This document shows positions 54,198 to 63,470 of a stretch of DNA of 64,000 nt, in pieces (within the stretch, counting starts at the first letter, position 1; each line of letters opens with the position of its first letter). The position numbers and the translations under genes were made by a program. The notes below the pieces were generated by a model. It was not told the DNA's origin and did not search any database. It was given only the letters and a program-made list of their open reading frames with translations. The stretch is from Planoprotostelium fungivorum (taxonomy: Eukaryota; Evosea; Variosea; Cavosteliida; Cavosteliaceae), in NCBI GenBank assembly GCA_003024175.1, contig MDYQ01000081.1:124001-188000 (forward strand), in the 5' to 3' direction.

Positions 54198-54711
54198 TCA
54201 GGTGCTCCGCCAGGGTCGACGACGCCCTCGCCGGTACAACCGAAGTCCCAAGATGGAGGGTTGTCCCCAAAAAACAGGAATCTGTCTTAAAGTTGGTACT
54301 ACTAAACCTAAAAAACCAAACTCTGCCGTTCGTAAAATTGCAAAGGTTCGTCTTCCCACTGGGCATAACGTTCGAGCGGTAATCCCGGGAGCTGGTTTTG
54401 ACCTTATGGAACATAACACCGTACTAGTTCGGGCTGGACGAGTACGTGACATTCCAGGAGTTCACTATCGGTTGGTTCGAAATAAATACGATCTAGGTCC
54501 ACCCCACGGGTTTCAACGTCAACAGCGTCGGTCTAAATTTGGGGTAGTGAACTGGGTTTACCTTATCAGAACCCCAACGGGTGAGCCTCTTCAAGTTGTT
54601 TCTTCTCTTCGGTCACGCCGTCAGATGGCTCAGGCTGAATGGGGGTTACCCCAAACGTGGGAACGAGGAAAATTTAAGCTTAACCCCCGTGCAATCCCGG
54701 AACCTAAGTAA
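54184..54711 (+). CDS. Ribosomal protein uS12
   Basis: Decoding-centre protein. MPTLNQVLRQGRRRPRRY, CPQKTGICLKVGTTKPKK, PNSAVRKIAKVRLPTGHN, VRDIPGVHYRLVRNKYDL and QQRRSKFG match S12 strongly. It is 175 residues, about 50 longer than usual, because of a C-terminal extension after RSKFG (VVNWVYLIRTPTGEPLQV onward). Confidence 0.96.
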   Translation: MPTLNQVLRQGRRRPRRYNRSPKMEGCPQKTGICLKVGTTKPKKPNSAVRKIAKVRLPTGHNVRAVIPGAGFDLMEHNTVLVRAGRVRDIPGVHYRLVRNKYDLGPPHGFQRQQRRSKFGVVNWVYLIRTPTGEPLQVVSSLRSRRQMAQAEWGLPQTWERGKFKLNPRAIPEPK

Positions 54712-54790
54712 CCCGGTGTTTCCTCCTTCACCGGTGTGGTCTACCGGAGTGTTTTTGGGACGACCTATCCCTCGTGGCGGTCCTCGTTTA

Positions 54791-57165
54791 ATGCCGGCCT
54801 ACCCGGCCGGACCCACCCGGGTGGTTCTAGCTCGACCTCGGCGTCACCACCGTCGGCTCGTGGTTGATCTTCCTCCGCCGGACGCGGGGGTGGAACACCC
54901 TCGGCGGTTGCCTAACACCTTGTTGGTATGGACCACTATGGTGGCAGCTCATCGGGGTGGTCGAACAGGGGCCGGCTTTCTTCGAGGGTTCACCCCGGTG
55001 GACACCACTCAGCGAGGGTGGATCTCCACCGGGGTGCCCTGTTGGTTTCGAGGCCGTCACCCTCGGTGGACTCCCACCCGGGTAGGCCGAGTAACCACCC
55101 GGGTGGGTCGACTTACCCCGTGGGTGGGGGTGACCCACCCGGCGCGAAAAACCTATTTAGCAACACGTTGGCGTCGGCGTCGAGTTTGGACGGTACCGGG
55201 TTGGCCTACCCCGGGGGTTCGCCGACGACGGGGGGCCCCCCGTCGTCGGCAAACCCCCGGGGGGTATCGCCGAGTTCGTGGTTGGGGCTTTAACTTAGAA
55301 ACCTACTGGATCCCTCGTGAAACATGGGTGCCCGACCCCGCTCGAGATTTTGAAATCACTAAAGTTCACACCCGCCGCTGGCGGATGGGGGTTACCTTTC
55401 CAGACTGTGAATTTACTTATCTTCGAACGCCTGGTGGTCGGCGGGGAGTCCCCCCCCGTCGCTGGCGAGGAGCCCCTACCGTTCCGGATGGAGGTCCCAT
55501 CCCTCGGGGGTGGTACTCCTACCTTCGGCCAACCCGTCGTTACCTTCGATGGAGTCGACAACGTTCCAAATGGAGAGGAACCACCCTGCCGGGCGGTCCC
55601 ACCCGGGTGGTATGGTCCGCCGGGGTTCCCCCGTTGGTTAGTTCTCCTGGGTGGCGCCGAATTTGTAAGGGGTTTACCCCAACCGCGAACCCTGTTCGTC
55701 GCCGACCCCGGTGGTGGTGGCGCCGAGGAATTTCTTGTGTGTGGGATCGCCACGGGGTTCGAGCCACCACCGGGGTACCCCGGGGGTGGCGAGGTACCGC
55801 CCGGCACCGGGCGGTACCTCGCCGTTGGGTTCACCGGTGGAACACCACGGTGGGGGCCGCCCTCCAAGTAGGGGTGGGACTCACCCGGGTGGGAGTAGCA
55901 TTTCCTACTGTGTGGACTTCCTTAAAGGGGAGTTCTCGCTCGACCCGTCGAGTTACTCGTACTCAGTTACCAACCCATTTGGAATGGACCCGAAAAACAA
56001 CTCATTACCAAGGCGAGGAGCCCCTACCGTTCCGGATGGAGGTCCCATCCCTCGGGGGTGGTACTCCTACCTTCGGCCAACCCGTCGTTACCTTCGATGG
56101 AGTCGACAACGTTCCAAATGGAGAGGAACCACCCTGCCGGGCGGTCCCACCCGGGTGGTATGGTCCGCCGGGGTTCCCCCGTTGGTTAGTTCTCCTGGGT
56201 GGCGCCGAATTTGTAAGGGGTTTACCCCAACCGCGACCCCTGTTCGTCGCCGACCCCGGTGGTGGTGGCGCCGAGGAATTTCTTGTGTGTGGGATCGCCA
56301 CGGGGTTCGAGCCACCACCGGGGTACCCCGGTGGTGGCGAGGTACCGCCCGGCACCGGGCGGTACCTCGCCGTTGGGTTCACCGGTGGAACACCACGGTG
56401 GGGGCCGCCCTCCAAGTAGGGGTGGGACTCACCCGGGTGGGAGTAGCATTTCCTACTGTGTGGACTTCCTTAAAGGGGAGTTCTCGCTCGACCCGTCGAG
56501 TTACTCGTACTCAGTTACCAACCCATTTGGAATGGACCCGAAAAACAACTCATTACCAAGGCGAGGAACACCCCGACTGGGGGGGACCACCCGGGTGGTC
56601 CCACCCGGGTGGTCCCACCCACCATCGACGACCGGCCCGGGTTGCCCCCCAGTGGGGGGGCGCTCCCACACGGTGGCTTCGTCATAAGTCAGGTCAAAAT
56701 CATCTTCGCCAGGGAATTCTACTTCGAGTGGCCCGTACCGTTCGATCTGGGTTTGAATATCAAAGAGCTAACGTTCGACGGTGGTACCGACCGGAAGATC
56801 GACCTCTCCGGGGGGGGGCTCTTAACCAGTACCGCCTTCGTGAGGAGATGTTATCCCAGTTGACAACGGCTATTCGTGGGTTGCCCGGCCACCCGTGGGG
56901 AATCACCCGATGGGGTCGCTACCGTGGTCGTATTCAAGACACGGTGGAAGCCTACCAGGAGAAGTGGGTTCCTGTTCGGCCGGCTCGGCCGGCCCGACCT
57001 CCCCAGCCGGGTTCCTGGGAATGGTGGCGTCGCCTTGCCTATTCGGATCACCCCCGTCCTCGGGGGGCTCCCCAACGCCGTCGTCCGTGGATTCCATGGG
57101 AGATTTATCGTAAGGTGATGAACCCGCCTCGAGGGTGGAAAGTTTACGCCGCGGCAGCCCTATAC
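54791..57165 (+). CDS. orfE: long Arg-rich frame, 5' part
   Basis: An open frame downstream of rps12 from MPAYPAGPTRVVLARPRR onward, very rich in Arg, Pro, Gly and Trp. The position (after rps12, before rps7) suggests an inserted or expanded ribosomal gene, but G+C-rich DNA can stay open by chance, and other frames are also partly open. It contains a 50-nt palindrome and an internal 0.55-kb duplication without an N. I do not assign a function. Confidence 0.3.
55211..55260. repeat. 50-nt near-perfect palindrome
   Basis: Two 25-nt arms with one mismatch. The inner 30 nt (55221-55250) are perfect: GCCGACGACGGGGGG followed by its reverse complement. The outer arms are CCGGGGGTT and AACCCCCGG. 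It resembles the G+C clusters or hairpin elements of some fungal mitochondrial genomes. Confidence 0.9.
55466..56554 (+). repeat. 0.55-kb duplication in orfE without an N
   Basis: The block from GGCGAGGAGCCCCTACC at about 55466 recurs from about 56012. The second copy then leaves through GGCGAGGAACACC, the path also seen in the next segment at 57385. Both junctions share GGCGAGGA. The copies differ at a few positions. It is either a genuine tandem duplication or a misjoin at the shared octamer; the next segment contains only the second path. Confidence 0.7.
55789..55825. repeat. Hairpin in orfE
   Basis: GGCGAGGTACCGCCCG and CGGGCGGTACCTCGCC flank a short loop. It occurs again at about 56337 and partly at 57167 in the overlap copies. 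Confidence 0.8.
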
Positions 57166-57166
57166 N

Positions 57167-58440
57167 CGCCCGGCACCGGGCGGTACCTCGCCGTTGGGTT
57201 CACCGGTGGAACACCACGGTGGGGGCCGCCCTCCAAGTAGGGGTGGGACTCACCCGGGTGGGAGTAGCATTTCCTACTGTGTGGACTTCCTTAAAGGGGA
57301 GTTCTCGCTCGACCCGTCGAGTTACTCGTACTCAGTTACCAACCCATTTGGAATGGACCCGAAAAACAACTCATTACCAAGGCGAGGAACACCCCGACTG
57401 GGTGGGACCACCCGGGTGGTCCCACCCGGGTGGTCCCACCCACCATCGACGACCGGCCCGGGTTGCCCCCCAGTGGGGGGGCGCTCCCACACGGTGGCTT
57501 CGTCATAAGTCAGGTCAAAATCATCTTCGCCAGGGAATTCTACTTCGAGTGGCCCGTACCGTTCGATCTGGGTTTGAATATCAAAGAGCTAACGTTCGAC
57601 GGTGGTACCGACCGGAAGATCGACCTCTCCGGGGGGGGGCTCTTAACCAGTACCGTCTTCGTGAGGGGATGTTATCCCAGTTGACAACGGCTATTCGTGG
57701 GTTGCCCGGCCACCCGTGGGGAATCACCCGATGGGGTCGCTACCGTGGTCGTATTCAAGACACGGTGGAAGCCTACCAGGAGAAGTGGGTTCCTGTTCGG
57801 CCGGCTCGGCCGGCCCGACCTCCCCAGCCGGGTTCCTGGGAATGGTGGCGTCGCCTTGCCTATTCGGATCACCCCCGTCCTCGGGGGGCTCCCCAACGCC
57901 GTCGTCCGTGGATTCCATGGGAGATTTATCGTAAGGTGATGAACCCGCCTCGAGGGTGGAAAGTTTACGCCGCGGCAGCCCTATCCCGGTGGCGTCATCT
58001 TCGAGGAACCCCATCGGCTAATCCTCGGCGGCCCCGCCGGTTTTGGGTTCCAAAACCTCATTACAAGTGGCGACGAAAGATTCGTCCTCGCCGTCGGTAC
58101 CTTGCAATTCGCGGGGAATACCCGTTGGGTCGTCGTCGGCGACCCAACGCAACGTACAACCCGATTCACGGGTTTACCGTTCGTTTTCGACGAATGCCCA
58201 CCCCGTACCGACGGCGCCGGCTTCGTCTGCGCCGGATGTACGGGGTGTACTACAAGCTTCGTTGTCGGCACCACTGGCCTGCCACCACGGTGAAACAGTT
58301 TCTTTTTCGGCGTGGGCGCGGACCCCGTCGTCGCCGCCCCCGCCGGGGGCGTCGACGACTTCGGGCAACCGAGTATGAGGTACGCCAGTTAGGTCGCCCC
58401 GTGAAGGCCAATACCACCGAAATCAGCCTACCCACCTCGC
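57167..58440 (+). CDS. orfE: long Arg-rich frame, 3' part
   Basis: Continues the same frame from the previous segment through WGRYRGRIQDTVEAYQEKW, GWKVYAAAALSRWRHLRG and RRLRLRRMYGVYYKLRCR then HHWPATTVKQFL. The last piece faintly recalls uS4 N-terminal sequence, but there is no S4 domain that I can see. The 3' limit is unknown because rps7 is read in another frame from about 58445. Confidence 0.35.
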
Positions 58441-58459
58441 CGGTGCATGGGGAGTTCGT

Positions 58460-58804
58460 TTGTGGGGGCTTTTTATTCGGGCCGGCCGAAAAACCCGAGT
58501 GGAAACCCTTTGTCATCGGCTTCGACGAAAAGGGTTTCACCCTTGGACGTTGTACCTGGGGGGGTGGTCCCACCTTGGAACTAGAAACCACCGCCGAGGA
58601 GGTGCCACCCTTAAGGTCCCCACTATGGTAACTCCTAACAAGGCGGCTGCAACCGTTCGGCGGTGGCTCACCCGGGTGATCAACACCCGGGGAGAGCGAA
58701 CTTGGACCGCTCGGGTGACTACCGTGTTGGATGACCCCACCGGGGTGGTAAAACTGCGTGACACCCACAACGGGGGTGCCCTCTTCAATGTTGCTCTTCT
58801 CTAG
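58460..58804 (+). CDS. Ribosomal protein uS7
   Basis: Small-subunit head protein. LFIRAGRKTRVETLCHRL fits the S7 'lm.dGKkskAe.il..al' region. RGGATLKVPTMVTPNKAA matches 'rvGGatYqVPveV.p.r...la'. LTRVINTRGERTWTARVT and VVKLRDTHNGGALFNVAL match the 'aa...gk.m...La.El..a...G.avkkredthrmAeanrafah' end. The start is uncertain: TTG at 58460, or further upstream since the frame is open to about 58420. In bacteria it directly follows rps12; here orfE intervenes. Confidence 0.75.
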   Translation: MWGLFIRAGRKTRVETLCHRLRRKGFHPWTLYLGGWSHLGTRNHRRGGATLKVPTMVTPNKAAATVRRWLTRVINTRGERTWTARVTTVLDDPTGVVKLRDTHNGGALFNVALL

Positions 58805-59446
58805 GGTGGTGGCCACTCGGGTGGTTCGCGGAGCCGGCCGGGCCCGCACGGGGCACACCTCCGTGTGGGGCGAACCGCGGTTACTCGACCCACCGGGTTA
58901 ACCCCACCCCGCCGGTGGTGGGGAACTCACCGGGTGTGGTCAACTCACCCGGACACCCTAACAGTGGGACCCGGTGGTCTTTTATCTCGGGTCACCCCGG
59001 TGGCCGGGGTGACCCCCGGAGGGTATATCACCACCGGGGTGACCCCGACCCCCCCCGCCCCCGGTACTGCAACTCTACTTCGGTGGATCCCTGTTGGAAC
59101 ACGGGTGTCCCAGTTGGGCTGGGTTGCCCGAGCTCGGGGAACTTCCGTGTTAGTTCTTCGTCATCGGGAGGGTCTTACCGAGTGTCGTTTTCCCTCGAAA
59201 ATTTCCCGATGGATCTCTTCGGAGTGGTTTACCACCGTTGGTGTTCGTACCGGGTTGTCTCACAAGTGGGGGGTGGCCACCCCCGCGGGGGACGCCGTGT
59301 GGGCGGGACAACGCCCCCGGGTTCGAGGAACCGCGATGAACCCGGTTGACCACCCCCATGGGGGTGGTCAAGGAAAAACCGCGGGTGGCCGTCCCGGGGT
59401 GACCCCGTGGGGTCGACTAACGAAGGGGTACCGTACCGTTCGGTGA
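58788..59446 (+). CDS. Ribosomal protein uL2
   Basis: Large-subunit protein near the peptidyl-transferase centre. C-terminal signature [18 protein letters not shown] then [18 protein letters not shown] is unmistakable. Middle region: [16 protein letters not shown] matches 'lrnIPvGt.vhnie'. The N-terminus probably begins MLLFSRVVATRVVRGAGR at 58788, where GRARTGHTSVWG resembles the 'GRNn.GriT.rhrGgg' start. It then needs a one-base shift in the G run near 58867 to join the main frame. The start overlaps rps7. The stop TGA overlaps the rps19 GTG. Confidence 0.9.
59345..59370. repeat. 26-nt perfect palindrome in the rpl2 signature
   Basis: TTGACCACCCCCA and its reverse complement TGGGGGTGGTCAA encode the invariant VDHPHGGG. 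The overlap copy at about 60142 has one G fewer and is therefore out of frame. Confidence 0.85.
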
Positions 59447-59685
59447 GGTCCACCTGGAAGGGTACCCCTCTGGGATGGGACCACCCGGTGGGTCACCCTC
59501 GGATGACCCCGTGGAGTCACACCGTCGGGGTGGGAATTGCCTTGTACAACGGTCGTCGCTGGAGAACCACCCGGGTTCGCCCCGCGTTTGTGGGGTGGTC
59601 CTACAGTTACCATCTGTGGTCTGGTCCGGGTGGTCGTCCTATTCGGGCTAAGTTTGTGGTAAAAAAGAAAAAAACCCGAAAATAA
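59443..59685 (+). CDS. Ribosomal protein uS19
   Basis: Small-subunit head protein, 80 residues from a GTG start within the rpl2 stop. [15 protein letters not shown] fits 'RS.wKgPfvd'. [18 protein letters not shown] fits 'TwSR.s.i.p...g....vynG'. [18 protein letters not shown] with a lysine-rich KKKKTRK end fits the family tail. Order rpl2-rps19-rps3 supports the call. Confidence 0.85.
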   Translation: MRSTWKGTPLGWDHPVGHPRMTPWSHTVGVGIALYNGRRWRTTRVRPAFVGWSYSYHLWSGPGGRPIRAKFVVKKKKTRK

Positions 59686-59692
59686 AGTATCN

Positions 59693-60242
59693 GGTTAACC
59701 CCACCCCGCCGGTGGTGGGGAACTCACCGGGTGTGGTCAACTCACCCGGACACCCTAACAGTGGGACCCGGTGGTCTTTTATCTCGGGTCACCCCGGTGG
59801 CCGGGGTGACCCCCGGAGGGTATATCACCACCGGGGTGACCCCGACCCCCCCCGCCCCGGGTACTGCAACTCTACTTCGGTGGATCCCTGTTGGAACACG
59901 GGTGTCCCAGTTGGGCTGGGTTGCCCGAGCTCGGGGAACTTCCGTGTTAGTTCTTCGTCATCGGGAGGGTCTTACCGAGTGTCGTTTTCCCTCGAAAATT
60001 TCCCGATGGATCTCTTCGGAGTGGTTTACCACCGTTGGTGTTCGTACCGGGTTGTCTCACAAGTGGGGGGTGGCCACCACCGCGGGGGACGCCGTGTGGG
60101 CGGGACAACGCCCCCGGGTTCGAGGAACCGCGATGAACCCGGTTGACCACCCCCATGGGGTGGTCAAGGAAAAACCGCGGGTGGCCGTCCCGGGGTGACC
60201 CCGTGGGGTCGACTAACGAAGGGGTACCGTACCGTTCGGTGA
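59693..60242 (+). CDS. rpl2, overlap copy
   Basis: Repeats most of rpl2. A missing G at the palindrome near 60157 breaks the frame before the end. Confidence 0.88.
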
Positions 60243-60481
60243 GGTCCACCTGGAAGGGTACCCCTCTGGGATGGGACCACCCGGTGGGTCACCCTCGGAT
60301 GACCCCGTGGAGTCACACCGTCGGGGTGGGAATTGCCTTGTACAACGGTCGTCGCTGGAGAACCACCCGGGTTCGCCCCGCGGTTGTGGGGTGGTCCTAC
60401 AGTTACCATCTGTGGTCTGGTCCGGGTGGTCGTCCTATTCGGGCTAAGTTTGTGGTAAAAAAGAAAAAAACCCGAAAATAA
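60239..60481 (+). CDS. rps19, overlap copy
   Basis: Same protein as at 59443 apart from one Phe/Val difference (RPAFVGW against RPAVVGW). Confidence 0.85.
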   Translation: MRSTWKGTPLGWDHPVGHPRMTPWSHTVGVGIALYNGRRWRTTRVRPAVVGWSYSYHLWSGPGGRPIRAKFVVKKKKTRK

Positions 60482-60483
60482 AG

Positions 60484-61293
60484 TATCCTGCTCTTTCCTA
60501 CGGGGTAACTCATCGATACCCTCGGGGGTGGCCGGTGTTGGGTCGGTCTGGGTTAGTTCATGACTATCCTCGATTTTTTCGGGTGGCTCACCACCTTGTT
60601 GGTGGAGTTCGCCGGGTCCTATCTCATCCTCGGTGGTGGCGCTCCCACAAGGTGTACTCACACACCACGGCGGTGTGGTCGGCCGGGTGGACTGTAAACG
60701 TGTACGTAGTAGGTCGTCCTCGTCGGCGGCGCCCCCGCCGGGTGACCCCCCCGGGGCGGCGGCGACCCTGGCGGACTACCCCGGGGGGCCACCCACGGTG
60801 GTGGCGGCGACCCCTTGGTAAGGCCCCCCGGGGGGAAGAACTTCCTGGATTGTGGCACCGTTTAGTACGGGTGGTCCGCCGTCGGCGGGGTTACCTTCTA
60901 GCGGCGGGGGCAGCTACCTGGGCAGCAGAAGCAACCACCCGGGTGGGTCACCCGGTTCGTTGGCGATGGTGTCGGCTACGAAATTCGTACCAGGGTGGAG
61001 TTTTAACTCTTTTGGCGGCGGTTCGCTATAGCCTTCGAGGACGGGGTTACCGAGGTATGGCCGGGGTAGTTCGTCCGTTGTTACGGGCTACCCGGCGGGC
61101 ACCCCATGCGGTGGGTGCGTCCATTCGGTGTGCAGGCCGATTTGGCCGAAAACAACGAGCCGAATATAAGGTTTACGGTTGGGGACGTTTAACCCGGTCT
61201 GGGGTGGGCGCCCCGGTTGAGCAGAGCCGGTTAACCCTTCCCCTTAAGTTTGGGGTAGTCGCGGTGACCCTAACGGGTAGTTTTGCTGGGTAA
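60484..61293 (+). CDS. Ribosomal protein uS3
   Basis: Small-subunit mRNA-entry protein. N-terminal YGVTHRYPRGWPVLGRSG then LVHDYPRFFRVAHHLVGG matches the 'nPig.Rlgi...w.s.Wy' start. The C-terminal domain is clear: ASIRCAGRFGRKQRAEYK, YGWGRLTRSG and LKFGVVAVTLTGSF, corresponding to 'i.vsGRlgga.rar...'. The middle is a long arginine-rich insertion. No ATG start: the frame is open from the rps19 stop, and a GTG/TTG near 60532-60535 is possible. Confidence 0.82.
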   Translation, partial: YPALSYGVTHRYPRGWPVLGRSGLVHDYPRFFRVAHHLVGGVRRVLSHPRWWRSHKVYSHTTAVWSAGWTVNVYVVGRPRRRRPRRVTPPGRRRPWRTTPGGHPRWWRRPLGKAPRGEELPGLWHRLVRVVRRRRGYLLAAGAATWAAEATTRVGHPVRWRWCRLRNSYQGGVLTLLAAVRYSLRGRGYRGMAGVVRPLLRATRRAPHAVGASIRCAGRFGRKQRAEYKVYGWGRLTRSGVGAPVEQSRLTLPLKFGVVAVTLTGSFAG

Positions 61294-61699
61294 CTCTCAC
61301 GGAACGTTTCGTCCCCGGGGTGGATCAGCAACCCGTCCTCGATGGGTTACCCTGGGAGAAGCTCTCCCCCACGGGGGGGGGCACACCGGGTGGGCGTTGG
61401 TAGCGGTGGGAGCCACTCGGGTGACCACCCCCGCTCGGGCGGCGTTTGTAAAACTAGCTCGTCGCCTAACCCGAAAGGTAGCTCGTTTAACGGTGGTGGC
61501 CGGCCCCGGCCGGCCGTGGTCAACCAAACCGGGGGGAACCCGAATGGGAAAAGGAAAAGGTAAACCTACCGGTCGGGTGGCGTGGCTTCCCCGGGGGGCA
61601 GCCCTAGTCGAGGTGGTTGCTCATCCCACCGCGGCGGCCCGCCTCCGGCCGCTCACCCGGCGTGATGGACGATGGCGGTTAATTTCCACCTGGTGGTAG
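61283..61699 (+). CDS. Ribosomal protein uL16
   Basis: Large-subunit protein binding the A-site region. GEALPHGGGHTGWALVA and KPGGTRMGKGKGKPTGRV match the family 'RMG.GKG.p..wva', followed by the usual C-terminal strand. TTG start at 61283 inside the rps3 end (11-nt overlap). The 3' end overlaps rpl14 by 28 nt. Confidence 0.88.
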   Translation: MLGNSHGTFRPRGGSATRPRWVTLGEALPHGGGHTGWALVAVGATRVTTPARAAFVKLARRLTRKVARLTVVAGPGRPWSTKPGGTRMGKGKGKPTGRVAWLPRGAALVEVVAHPTAAARLRPLTRRDGRWRLISTWW

Positions 61700-62044
61700 C
61701 GGCTCCACGTCGGTCAGCTTGGGTCACCCGTGACAACGCGGGGTACTTGCCGCACGAAGTGTTCATTTTGTTCGAGTGGCCGGCTCGTTTGGCCATCTAC
61801 TAGTAAGTTTAACTCGGGTGACCCCACGTTTTCGACGGGGCGACCTTTTAGGGGTGGTGACAATTGGTGATCGTTCCGGTACCGTTCGTCGGGGTGGAAT
61901 TCGTTCGGCCCTAGGGTACAACGGGGTGATCCCAACTAAAAGGACGGTTCCCCCGTGGGGACCCGGGTGTACGGTCCCACCCTGTTGGAGGCTCGCCACC
62001 ACGGGTACCTTCGGCTAGCGATGTTGTCGCGCGGGGTCGTTTGA
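61672..62044 (+). CDS. rpl14, copy with run-length errors
   Basis: Starts MAVNFHLVVAAPRRSAWV. Two runs (near 61741 and 61940) are one base shorter than in the copy at 62451 and break the frame. Confidence 0.85.
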
Positions 62045-62220
62045 ACCGAGGAGTTCACTGGATTCTACAGTGGGACCCCCCCGCGGGGGCGGCTTGGGCG
62101 GTTACCCCCCGGGTGGGGGCCGCTCCCACCCGGGTGACTCTTCACTTTGGTCGACCTCACCCCGCGGCCCTAGCCAAAGGGGCCGCCTTACTAGCGGGGT
62201 GGACCCGTACCCCACCCACC
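62041..62220 (+). CDS. rpl5, 5' overlap copy
   Basis: TTG start within the rpl14 stop; 60 residues before the N. Confidence 0.55.
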
Positions 62221-62221
62221 N

Positions 62222-62478
62222 CGTTTGTAAAACTAGCTCGTCGCCTAACCCGAAAGGTAGCTCGTTTAACGGTGGTGGCCGGCCCCGGCCGGCCGTGGTC
62301 AACCAAACCGGTGGGAACCCGAATGGGAAAAGGAAAAGGTAAACCTACCGGTCGGGTGGCGTGGCTTCCCCGGGGGGCAGCCCTAGTCGAGGTGGTTGCT
62401 CATCCCACCGCGGCGGCCCGCCTCCGGCCGCTCACCCGGCGTGATGGACGATGGCGGTTAATTTCCACCTGGTGGTAG
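62222..62478 (+). CDS. rpl16, 3' overlap copy
   Basis: Last 84 residues of rpl16. Confidence 0.87.
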
Positions 62479-62825
62479 CGGCTCCACGTCGGTCAGCTTG
62501 GGTCACCCGTGACAACGCGGGGGTACTTGCCGCACGAAGTGTTCATTTTGTTCGAGTGGCCGGCTCGTTTGGCCATCTACTAGTAAGTTTAACTCGGGTG
62601 ACCCCACGTTTTCGACGGGGCGACCTTTTAGGGGTGGTGACAATTGGTGATCGTTCCGGTACCGTTCGTCGGGGGGGAATTCGTTCGGCCCTAGGGTACA
62701 ACGGGGTGATCCCAACTAAAAAGGACGGTTCCCCCGTGGGGACCCGGGTGTACGGTCCCACCCTGTTGGAGGCTCGCCACCACGGGTACCTTCGGCTAGC
62801 GATGTTGTCGCGCGGGGTCGTTTGA
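62451..62825 (+). CDS. Ribosomal protein uL14
   Basis: Large-subunit interface protein, 124 residues, complete in this copy. AWVTRDNAGVLAARSVHF matches 'l.vaDNSGa'. FRRGDLLGVVTIGDRSGT matches 'kkGdvv.aviv'. GYNGVIPTKKDGSPVGTR then VYGPTLLEARHHGYLRLA matches 'naavl.n..geP.GTRifGpva.Elr...f.ki.slA'. Confidence 0.93.
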   Translation: MAVNFHLVVAAPRRSAWVTRDNAGVLAARSVHFVRVAGSFGHLLVSLTRVTPRFRRGDLLGVVTIGDRSGTVRRGGIRSALGYNGVIPTKKDGSPVGTRVYGPTLLEARHHGYLRLAMLSRGVV

Positions 62826-63046
62826 ACCGAGGAGTTCACTGGATTCTACAGTGGGACCCCCCCGCGGGGGCGGCTTGGGCGGTTACCCCCCGGGTGGGGG
62901 CCGCTCCCACCCGGGTGACTCTTCACTTTGGTCGACCTCACCCCGCGGCCCTAGCCAAAGGGGCCGCCTTACTAGCGGGGTGGACCCGTACCCCACCCAC
63001 CGCGTGGGCCACCCGTCGGTGGGTCACGGTAGGAACGACCGCCACC
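62822..63046 (+). CDS. Probable ribosomal protein uL5, 5' part
   Basis: TTG start overlapping the rpl14 stop. TRVTLHFGRPHPAALAKG followed by AALLAGWTRTPPTAWATR resembles the uL5 start 'v.n.gvGea..d.k.le.a...l..itgQkPv.t.ark'. Synteny after rpl14 supports uL5. Cut at the N at 63047, where there is no overlap with the next segment, so an internal piece is probably missing. Confidence 0.65.
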
Positions 63047-63047
63047 N

Positions 63048-63229
63048 GGGCCGAAAACATGTACCTTCAAGGGTCCGGTTGGGTGGGGACCACCCGGGGA
63101 GTTCGCTATTTAGTTCCCCGGGGCTGGGACATCACCCGGTGGGCCCACCCGGTGCGGGGGTCCGCTCGGGCAATCGGATGGAGCTGGTTAACCGTGGAGG
63201 ACCATCTTAACCGGCCGCACTACGTGTAG
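63048..63229 (+). CDS. Probable rpl5, 3' part
   Basis: GVRYLVPRGWDITRWAHP then VRGSARAIGWSWLTVEDH resembles the uL5 end 'GmdI.ivtta.t..ea..LL...g.pf'. Ends HLNRPHYV. Its frame relative to the 5' part cannot be set across the gap. Confidence 0.5.
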
Positions 63230-63249
63230 TCCACCCCGGGGTGTTCCCC

Positions 63250-63470
63250 ACCTGGGGGGGGTCACCGGCCCTGCCCGGTGGGCCCGACCGGGGGTACCCG
63301 GCGGGCACCGCCGGTGTTGGATCACCGGGCGGGGCCGGTCGGTAACTCGAACCACCGGGTTAAACCGAATGGGTTTTCGTCGGGCTGCCCTAGCAGGTTG
63401 GTGTTGGGGGGTCACCCAGCCTCGTGGTAAGCGGTCGCCGCCCGGTGGGGTTATCCCCGGTGGGGTCTAG
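63250..63470 (+). CDS. Ribosomal protein uS14
   Basis: RRCWITGRGRSVTRTTGL then NRMGFRRAALAGWCWGVT matches the S14 C-terminal signature 'C.ltGRprgv.r.fglsR...Re.a..g.lpGv'. The N-terminal part is short and its start is not visible; a G-run shift near 63265 may hide it. The 3' end overlaps rpl6. Confidence 0.8.

Noticed and set aside
54791-58631. One continuous giant ribosomal fusion protein
   Set aside because: The frame runs over rps7, which is clearly read in another frame, and G+C-rich DNA stays open by chance. I kept only a low-confidence orfE.
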